Origin: Bidens hawaiensis
Lineage: Eukaryota; Streptophyta; Magnoliopsida; Asterales; Asteraceae
Direction: 5' to 3'
NCBI GenBank assembly: GCA_021521415.1
Contig: JAIQDT010002051.1
Span: forward strand, 369,912 to 433,911
DNA length: 64,000 nt
Shown piece by piece: positions 56,755-64,000 of this stretch (positions are counted from its first letter, which is position 1; each line of letters begins with the position of its first letter). The position numbers were made by a program, and so were the translations under genes. The notes beneath the pieces are model-generated. The model was not told where the DNA came from. It ran no database searches and saw nothing but the letters and a program-made list of their open reading frames with translations.

Positions 56755-58267
56755 CAAACATGATCAATGAATTTCCGCTTAGCCTGACCTGCTAGCAGGA
56801 GTTTTACCATTTCAAATTTGACTCTTCAAAATGTGGACAAACCTACTAAGTAATAAATCGGTATTTGTAAAATACCATGTAAATTACCATCTTACGAGAA
56901 CATTTGCTGAAATGCGTAGGAGTTGGTATGAAAGGGAGCACTCAAAAAACTAGCGGTCACACCGAGTAGTGAAATTATTTAAAGCATTACTTGGACAACG
57001 AGAGCTTTTTTCCAACTTTACACCACTCGCCGCGTTTGAAATTATTTAGAGCATTACTTGGACACCGGGAGTCTTTTTCTAACTTTACACCACCCGTCGA
57101 AACTAAATACTACTTTCTTTTAACGTTGATGTACACAGTCCTGTGAAGAACGTTTGGTTGTTAAGTGGTGAAGTCCCTGCTTGTTGTAAGGTGGCAGGTA
57201 TTAAAAATGTCATGTATGCAACCAGAGTTATAGTGGTGGATATCTTTTTTATGGTGTTGGGATGAGTCTGATATGAAGCGTCATTAGTATGGACGGTTGA
57301 CGTTCTCTAGAAGGCTCACTTAGGTATTGAAGGGGTAGTTCCAACGTTGTTAAAAAAAAAAAATAGATGCGTGCCTATTGAATGTGGGTCAAATTATTCT
57401 AAAGAGGGTACAAAAATGAGAAGAATGCGAATATTTTTAGCCACCAAAAAAACCATATAAAATAATGAAAAATTAATAAAAAAAGTCATAACTCAAAATT
57501 TAATAAAAAAATGAAAAATGTAAAAACACAAAAATGTTTTCACCGTCTTCCTCATTCAAAAAGGTTTAAATAAAAATATAAAAAAATAAACTCGAAAAAG
57601 ACACAATGTTGAGGAAAAACATCACTGTGTATTTTTATTTATCATTGTGTTTTTTGTTTATTTCGTCATCGATCGTGTCTTTTTTCCTTGAAATTGTGTC
57701 ATTTTTTCTTGATATTGTGTTATATTACTTAACATTGTGTTAAATTTTAAGACCTATTGTAACTTTTTTGATTTATCATTGTGTTGTTTGTTCATATTCG
57801 GCATTGTCTTTTTTCTCGATATTGTGTCTTTTCGTTGGTTTTTCTTTTTTTGTAACGGGATTGACAGGGAAACATTTTGATTTTTTAATTTTATTTGATT
57901 TTTATTTATATTTTGAGTTATAATTTTTAATTACCTTTTTAAAATTTTTTGTTTAGAGGTTTTATTATGATATAAATTTTTCTCACATTTATAATTTTTG
58001 TCTTTCTTTATATTTTAACTTTACAGATTGAATATTGTTTTTTTTTCCATTGACTTTATTCTAAATGGCAAAAGTTAACACCAATTTCTCAATTACATTA
58101 AAAAAAATGTCACGTAATGCCTCCACAATCTTATTGTCTACCAAAGTGCCGTAAATATTTCACATAATCATTTATGAATTTTATTGAAATCAACTACCAG
58201 TTAGAAATTTGTAGATATCGGATCAATTCATCGTCACTCTTCGTTATGTTATAAGTAGAAATTTGGC
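56755..58267. other. No gene recognised; AT-rich with short repeats
   Basis: It holds a 67-bp tandem duplication (56971-57104), an A12-13 run near 57349-57363 and a stretch at 57600-57840 where ATTGTGT recurs about ten times. The S1 3' LTR would be expected here but was not found. Confidence 0.6.
56971..57104. repeat. Tandem duplication, 2 x 67 bp
   Basis: Both units start GAAATTATTTA(A/G)AGCATTA (56971 and 57038) and carry CTTGGACA and CAACTTTACACCAC or CTAACTTTACACCAC. They differ at about nine places. Confidence 0.88.
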
Positions 58268-58918
58268 ATGTCCTCACATCAAAGAGCGGTATTAGAATGT
58301 CTTCAGGCTTATCATGTTCAAGATATTTTGACGGTCACCCCCATCGAAGGGTTAGGCCAGCATATGATCCCCTGTTCCCAGTTGATGAGCTCTGCCCTGT
58401 CTGTCGTAAGGTTTGTTAAGATAATTTTGGTGAACACGCGGTTCATTTCAAAAAACTCCCGGGGTTTAAATATAGACATGATTTGGTCAGGGTTGTCCTT
58501 TGTGATGTGTTAAAACGTGCGGGAATCTCGGGAAAAAAGAGTCTTCTGTGAATTTCTTTTCGGACCCGCGTGAAGGAAGGTCTACTCTTCGACCAGCGGA
58601 CATTCTTGTGTTTGGATGGGGGGGGGGGAGCATGCTTGTGTGGACATTACTGGGGTGTCCCCTCTTGTCGGGCTTAGAGACACCAGGTTTGTTGCTAGGC
58701 AGGCCGTGCTAAAGGCAGAAGCAGGAAAAAATGCTAAGCACGAGAAGGCGTGTGTGGGGAATCAACACGCCTTCATTCCTTTTGCTTTTGATACATTTGG
58801 GTCTCTTGCCCTCGATGCTGCTACGTTTCTAAAAAGAGTTCAGCGGGTCGTGCACAGTAACTCATCGACGCTGAAGAACGATAATTTTGTTTTCAGTAGG
58901 ATCGGTTTTGCTATTTAA
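58268..58918 (+). pseudogene. Repeat-derived protein fragment with CxxC...H and RPAD/VDITGVSPL motifs
   Basis: A decayed coding segment in two frames. First come VLECLQAYHVQDILTVTPIE and GLGQHM. After a shift near 58376, CPVCRKVC, then GEHAVHF and PGFKYRHDLV, lie in another frame. Next is RSTLRPADILVFGW, then a run of 11 G at 58618-58628, where the frame shifts again to HACVDITGVSPLVGL, FIPFAFDTFGSLALDAATFL and LKRVQRVVHSN. I recall this domain as repeated in many plant genomes and often annotated near reverse transcriptases, with no agreed function known to me. The CxxC...H pattern followed by RPAD and VDIT resembles the zinc finger plus PD-(D/E)xK endonuclease at the C-terminus of R2-like elements; that is inference only. 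Confidence 0.55.
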
Positions 58919-60989
58919 GAGGGGGTGACGGCACAGCTTATTGTACCCTTACCTCTTTCTTTATTGTAATTAGATTTTTTTTTTAAATGAAATCAAAGAA
59001 AATTAAGCTAAAAAAATTGCATATTTGATTATTTGGTGTCGGAAGCATATCTCTTGGTTCACATGACGGCGTCAGGTACCTTGTCACCCTTGCTTTTTTT
59101 TTTAATATTTATATATTATTTTTTTCGGGTTTACTCTTTTCCGGTTATGATATAGTCAATACCTTTAATACTGACCGAGTTCACGTAGTTTTGCAGCCTC
59201 ATCACACAGGGTTTTGTTTATTTTGTTTTATATTTTTATTGTGTTATTTATTTTGGGCTTACTCATTTATGTTTACGATTTAGTGTCGATACCGACCGAA
59301 TTTGGGTCGTAGCGATTTAGTGTCGATACCGACCGAATTTGGGTCGATCCACTACGGCAAGGCGCTAGGTTTGATTTTTTATGGTTAAATGCGGGTTTTG
59401 TTTTTGTTTTAAATATGTTTAAATTATTTTTTTATTTATTAAAATATGTTTATTTGTTGCATTTAGGCGGCGACCATTTTTTTCGTTAATAATTCTTTTA
59501 TGTTATTTTTTTTTGGGATTACTTAACATATGATTTAAAGCCGATACCGCCCATACAGGCTAAATTGGCATCTGTTCGTAGCCGTAACGCTTGAGTTTGT
59601 TTGTTAATTTCATTGCATGTTTTGATTTTTGTTTTTGTTATAAATATGTTTGTTTTGTTTTTCTTAAATATATTAAATTGTTGTATTTTGGCGTTGACAA
59701 ATTCATTTTTTGGTTTAGTTTCGATGTCATAACCTGATACCAAACAAATTCGCATCTAGTCGTCATTGCATCACGCGTGATTTTTTTTTATTATTATTCT
59801 TAAGTATGCTCATTTATTTGTTGTATTTGACATTGACAAATTTATTGTTTGGTTTAGTTTTAGTGCCAATGTGTAGTCAGTTAATAGAAACTACGCGATA
59901 TGGCTGCACGTTTTTTATAGCGAGTGAATTAATTGCATCATCAGACCATCACAACGCGAGGGGCTTTTGACACCCAGTTTCTTTAAATTACCATTCATGA
60001 TTCATGCCTTCTTGATGGCTATTATTTCTTTCTTATTTTTCTTAAGTATGATGATGCGTTTGACACTTTACTTTTTTTTTTCTATTTTAAACTATTTATT
60101 TTTAAAATTTATTTAAATGGCCCAAAGAAAGCATGAATCATGGAAACTCTATATGAATGCAATCAACGTTTGACTCCTAACCATCTTGTTACAAATCAAA
60201 TCATGAAGGCAAAAAGTTTGCTTACTACACCATTCATCCATCTGGAATTACCTTCAATACCTAAGTGAGTTATTTTAGAACAAGATTTTTTGTCGATATT
60301 AATTTTGACGCTATAGGTCCAACTTACTCGAGAACACCATAAAAAACACCATTGTGAGATAGGCCTCTTAAATTAGGTTTGAAACATAAGACCCTAAGAT
60401 ATCAAGTCATAACTGTCAACCCATGCCAATGGTCCAGAAGATCAACAGTGAAATTGTTACGGTTACAAAGTTCAGGATGTTGAATCGAATTTAAATAAAT
60501 TTAAGATAATCAATAATAATTATTTTCAAACTTTTGACGAGAATTCATTATTACTCATTACTTACTAAGGGAACCAGTATTAATCTTTCTGAAATTTAAG
60601 AAGAGCAAATACCATAAAAAACCAACCTATTTTTTCATTTTGCTTGTAAAAGTTCATCCACTTTTTTTCATGTTAAATCCCTCTGCTTGTTGTTTTTAAA
60701 CATTATTGTGATGTTAATCATAATAGTCTGCTTGTTGCTAAGTTGGCTTAAATTATGATATAATAAAAAATATTCATTTTTAAATTATGTTTAAAAATAA
60801 TTCGTTTTATTTAGTGTATTTTGAGCTAATGTCCAATCATTTTTAAATTATTATATTTAAGCTACTGCAATCAATAATATAATTCAGAGTGCAAACACGT
60901 AAATGTATATCACGTATAGGACCATAAGCATGCTACTAGGTCGTTAAATCTAACCACATATCTTATAGCCTTCGGCTCTGATACAAATC
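58919..60989. other. No gene recognised; T-rich DNA with a degenerate long tandem repeat
   Basis: From about 59090 to 59900 a block recurs four to five times at intervals of about 150-200 bp. It consists of a TTTATTTT-rich part, then GATTTAGTGTCGATACCGAC or a variant, then GTCG(T)AG. The clearest local duplication is at 59276-59346. The remainder to 60989 shows no coding signal. GGCTCTGATACAA at 60974-60986 is a mutated primer-binding site for the LTR that follows. Confidence 0.55.
59276..59346. repeat. Tandem duplication of 37 bp
   Basis: Two copies of a block beginning CGATTTAGTGTCGATACC and ending TTTGGGTCG stand head to tail. Confidence 0.88.
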
Positions 60990-61649
60990 TGTCACTCCCA
61001 AACCAAAGGCATCGGAACATGTCGGGGCGTCACGTATTGATTTGATAGTAGCTCAAAAGACACTAATTCAAGCGACAATAAATACTTTATTTCATTAACA
61101 TTAAACAAGTACACAAATTCATAATCATAACAAATACATCATATTTTTGTTATTTTAAAAAAAATATCCTAATGTAAAACTAATATCTTCAATCTTGAAC
61201 AATATCAGTGCTTGTGCCTATAGCATGTATAAAAATAGAGTTTATCAAAACGAATGTTGGTGAGAATACATAACTTTTAGTTTTATATATATATAGATAG
61301 GTAAATCACAATTCATATGTAAATGGTGAGCAATACATTTCCTATGAAAATGTAAACAACTAAATAGATGTGAACTTGTTACTTTTGATACAAAATTAAT
61401 GTACTTAGGTAAATGTACGATCATACTAGATTAAACTAGATAAGGATGAGATACCAACCACCAAACATAAAATAAATATTTAAGCACATAGATCATAGTT
61501 ATAAATCATGCAATCATCACACATAAACATATAACGAATTATGTTTTAATGGATGAGGTAAAAAACATAAGTAATGTAAATATGGTATACATGCTACCCC
61601 CAAAATGTGTAAAGGATAAAAAGGGGTATGCAAACTCACCTTAACGAAG
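60990..61649 (-). mobile_element. Gypsy LTR fragment, related to solo LTR 3
   Basis: It begins TGTCACTCCCAAACCAAAGG, close to the start of solo LTR 3. A primer-binding-site remnant (60974-60986) to its left makes it a 5' LTR of a minus-strand element, but no gag lies further left, so the body has been deleted. A LINE is inserted at about 61649, and the other LTR part is not seen before the window ends. Confidence 0.65.
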
Positions 61650-62196
61650 ACAACAACAACAACAACAACAACAATCATACCCAGTATTTCCCATAAATAG
61701 CCTAAGCTATCAGTAGGGTCTAAGAAGAGTGAGATGTAGACAAGCCTTACCGCTATCCCTAAGGATAGAGAGGTTGCTTCCAGAGAGACCCCCAACTCGA
61801 AAGTAAGTAGATAAACAAATAAAATAAGATAAAATTATACAAAATAAAATAAAAGAATAACAGTAGATAATTGACTAAAACAATATGATATTAGTATGTT
61901 TCAAGTAACATTTCATTATAGATAGAATAAAACAAAACCAAGGTAAAATTTACAACAACAACAATAATATAGGCCATAACAAGAAATAGCCCCTCCTCCT
62001 AAGGGTCATTAACCTTAATTCTACATCTCCAGGAACTTCTATCCTCAACCATGTCCTCAGAGAGGTGCAAGTCTAGGAAATCACACCTAATTCTCTCATC
62101 CCAAGTCAATTTTGGTCTACCTCTACCACTCCTCCCCTCTATAATAAGAGTTTCCACTGATCTAACGAGAGCCGTTGTCTGTCTCCTTTTTATATG

Positions 62197-62457
62197 TCAA
62201 AACCATCTCAATATGCCTTCCCTTATCTTATCTGATATACTAGCTACCCCTAGTTTTTCCCGAAAAACCTCGTTTTTTATTCGGTCTAACCTTGTGTGCC
62301 CACACATCCACCTTAGCATCCTCATCTCAGCTACCTCCAACTTACGCATATGTGTCTTCTTGATGGCCCAACAATCTGTTCCGTGTAGCATTGCAGGTCT
62401 AATCGCAACCCTATAAAACTTTCCCTTTAATTTAGTTGGAAACCTCTTGTCGCACAA
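62197..62457 (-). pseudogene. LINE reverse transcriptase, C-terminal region
   Basis: The open piece has LKGKFYRVAIRPAMLHGTDC and KLEVAEMRMLRWMCGHTRLD, the conserved segment after the RT palm and thumb in plant RTE LINEs. IKNEVFREKLGVASISDKIR follows. The stretch up to 62620 is collinear but carries at least one stop (near 62560). Confidence 0.85.
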
Positions 62458-62621
62458 TACCCTTGTGGCAGCTCTCCATATACACCATCCTGCTTGGACA
62501 CGATGGGCTACATTACTATCTATGCCTCCGTAAGTTTGTACAAATGACCCTAAGTATTAGAACTTGGTTGATTGTTGAACATCCTGGCATTCAATGGTGA
62601 TTTGTGCGTTTTCATCATTGT

Positions 62622-62873
62622 TTATACCACCAAAGTCACAGTAAAGATACTCGTCTTTGACCAACTAATCTTTAAACCTTTACTCTCTAAAGCAACTCGC
62701 CACTCCTCTAGCCTCATGTTCAGATCTTTTTTGCACTCAACGATCAACACGATATCATCTCCGAAAAGCATGCACCAAGGAACAATATCTTGAATCGACT
62801 TTGACAACTCATCTAGGACTACTGCAAAAAGGAATGGGCTCAAAGCTGATCCCTGATGAAGGCCTACCTCCAT
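62622..62873 (-). pseudogene. LINE reverse transcriptase, palm with catalytic motif
   Basis: The open piece contains GLHQGSALSPFLFAVVLDEL and the catalytic box MLFGDDIVLI, with Gly where relatives usually have Ala (FADD). LESKGLKISWSKT follows. This is the site of target-primed cDNA synthesis in an active element. Frameshifts lie on both sides. Confidence 0.9.
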
Positions 62874-63261
62874 GGGGAAAAGTCAGTATCCCCCATAGGT
62901 GCACGTACACTTGTTTCAGACTTGGCATACATATCCCTAATTATCTTTATATATTTTCCACGAACACCTCTACTCTCAAGAGAATCCCAAAGGAGTCGAC
63001 GTGGCACATTATCGTATGCCTTTTACATGTCAATAAACACCATATGCAGGACATGTTTTTTATCTATGTACTTTTCCATAAATCTTATGAGGATGTGTAT
63101 CGCCTCTGTAGTTGACCGTCCCGACATGAAACAAATTGGTTACTGTGACCTGAGTTTCCCGTTTAAGTCTAACCTCAATAAATCTTTCCCATAGCTTCAT
63201 CGTGTGGCTTAGTAGCTTGATTCCTCTATAGTTACCACAACATTGGGCGTCTCCTTTGCTC

Positions 63262-63444
63262 TTAAATAAGGACTAAGACGCTACTTCTCCATTGATCAGG
63301 CATCTTATCGGTATTTAAAATAGTATTAAACAAAGTGGTTAACCACATAAATCCTTCATCTCCCAAACACTTCCACACCTCGATCCGTATGTTGTCTAGG
63401 CCAACTGCTTTAGCCCTTCCCATCTTACTAAGTGCATTCCTCAC
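63262..63444 (-). pseudogene. LINE reverse transcriptase, fingers
   Basis: MGRAKAVGLDNIRIEVWKCL and MPDQWRSSVLVLI are the conserved entry of the LINE RT domain; K-A-x-G-x-D is seen as KAVGLD. The sequence 62880-63260 between this and the palm is collinear but shifted. Confidence 0.85.
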
Positions 63445-63575
63445 CTCTTCCTGTTTGATACGTCGACAATAGCAATTATTCTGTTGTTGTATAGTTGTGT
63501 TCTCATTTTGTTGTTGGTGAGGCTCCCGCTGTTGAAAAGGTTATGGAAGTAGGTTTTCGATCTCAACTTGATGTC

Positions 63576-63968
63576 CTACTCCTTGACCAATACACACCCA
63601 TCCTTTATAAACTTTACAACTCCTAGATCTTGCCTTCTACGCTCCCTGGCTTTGGCAATCTTAAACATATCGTGTTCCCCATCCTTTTTTAAACGTTCGT
63701 ACATCCGTTTATAGGCCGTGTTCTTTGCTTCCGACACTGCCTTTTTCGCCTCTCTCTTGACCTTTTTGTTGATCTCCCTCAATCCGACCAACTCGTCTTC
63801 GTCCGTGCGCTTCATAAGCTCCCTAAAACTCCCTTGTTTATCTCTTATCTTCTCTTGCACTATCTCATTCCACCACCAGGACTCCTTATGCCCATTAGTT
63901 TTTCCTGTTGTGACCAGTAGAGTCACCTTTTCCACTTGAGTAATTTTCGTCACCAAAGCTTCCCACAT
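63576..63968 (-). pseudogene. LINE region between endonuclease and RT
   Basis: A 130-codon open piece with ESWWWNEIVQEKIRDKQ, a Lys/Glu-rich helical part (REINKKVKREAKKAVSEAKN) and IKDGCVLVKE. It fits the linker before RT in plant RTE LINEs. The piece continues towards the window edge, and no endonuclease motif is visible inside the window. Confidence 0.8.
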
Positions 63969-64000
63969 CTCACTTGAGTCCCCATGTAGTTGAACTAGAT

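Larger units (their letters stand above)
4378..56760 (+). mobile_element. S1: Sirevirus-like Ty1/copia element split by six insertions
   Basis: One plus-strand copia element can be followed in order through the pieces 4378-5492, 7405-7466, 9166-10180, 21256-22023, 33310-33563, 35350-43119 and 55944 to about 56760. Five intruders are bounded by perfect 5-bp duplications (AATGA, CTGAT, TTAAG, GCGTT, TTGAC), and Gag or Pol sequence continues across each. The order is partial 5' LTR, primer-binding site, leader, gag, protease, integrase, RT, RNase H, spacer and env-like ORF. The ORF after pol and the large size fit the Sirevirus (SIRE/Maximus) lineage; this assignment is from family knowledge. 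The relative S2 confirms it piece by piece. Coding parts have many stops and shifts, so it is old. Its 3' LTR was not recognised and may be lost near 56760. Confidence 0.85.
61650..64000 (-). mobile_element. RTE-type LINE, 3' part
   Basis: It starts with the (CAA)n-type tail at 61650-61674, which is (TTG)n on the minus strand, the tail usual for plant RTE-clade LINEs. A 3' UTR with CCCTAAGGATAGAGAGG and AGAGACCCCCAACTCGAAAG (61750-61803) follows. Reverse transcriptase coding pieces then run rightwards on the minus strand to the window edge. The endonuclease part would lie beyond 64000. It landed in the gypsy LTR that starts at 60990. The UTR contains an extra AT-rich stretch at about 61805-61970. 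Confidence 0.85.

Noticed and set aside
57120..57365. Possible SINE or retrocopy ending in an A run
   Set aside because: No polymerase III A and B boxes and no target duplication could be seen; the A12-13 run alone is not enough.

Overview
This window looks like intergenic DNA from a large, repeat-rich flowering-plant genome, most probably a eudicot and perhaps Asteraceae. The basis is AT-rich DNA, plant initiator-Met-tRNA primer-binding sites, chromovirus-type Ty3/gypsy elements, Sirevirus-like Ty1/copia elements with an extra ORF after pol, and a plant RTE-type LINE. The family placement is an inference from protein style, not from a search. I found no host gene, rRNA, tRNA or CRISPR array.

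Layout. 1-4377 holds truncated pieces: a minus-strand copia gag fragment (1-1390), the 3' tip and LTR of a gypsy element (1391-about 3575), and a copia leader plus LTR (about 3576-4377). From 4378 to about 56760 lies one ancient plus-strand Sirevirus-like copia element, here called S1, torn open six times. The insertions into it, in order, are two solo LTRs of one family (5493-7404, target duplication AATGA; 7467-9165, CTGAT), gypsy element A (10181-21255, TTAAG), gypsy element B (22024-33309, GCGTT), a third solo LTR (33564-35349, TTGAC), and a minus-strand Sirevirus-like relative, S2 (43120-55943). S1 coding sequence resumes in the right order after each insertion, which proves the nesting. 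56755-60989 is AT-rich sequence with short tandem repeats and one decayed repeat-derived coding fragment (58268-58918). 60990-64000 is a gypsy LTR piece invaded by a minus-strand RTE-type LINE that runs off the right edge.

How the parts work. Element B is the best preserved. It carries gag, protease, reverse transcriptase, RNase H, integrase and a chromodomain-like tail in one frame, broken by one nonsense codon and a late frameshift. It also has an extra ORF between the 5' LTR and gag that encodes a Ser/Pro-rich protein with a hydrophobic C-terminal anchor. Element A belongs to the same broad family. Its coding part is ruined, yet its two LTRs are equal in length (2793 bp) and almost the same in sequence, and its leader next to the primer-binding site still matches that of B. 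This suggests a non-autonomous lineage moved in trans. S1 and S2 both have gag, pol and a long env-like ORF after pol with an aspartate tract encoded by (GAT)n. Their non-coding parts carry many palindromes built on TATACG, including a 23-bp palindrome in each S2 LTR.

All coordinates come from reading the sequence by eye. Boundaries backed by TG/CA ends and target-site duplications are firm; those marked approximate are not.
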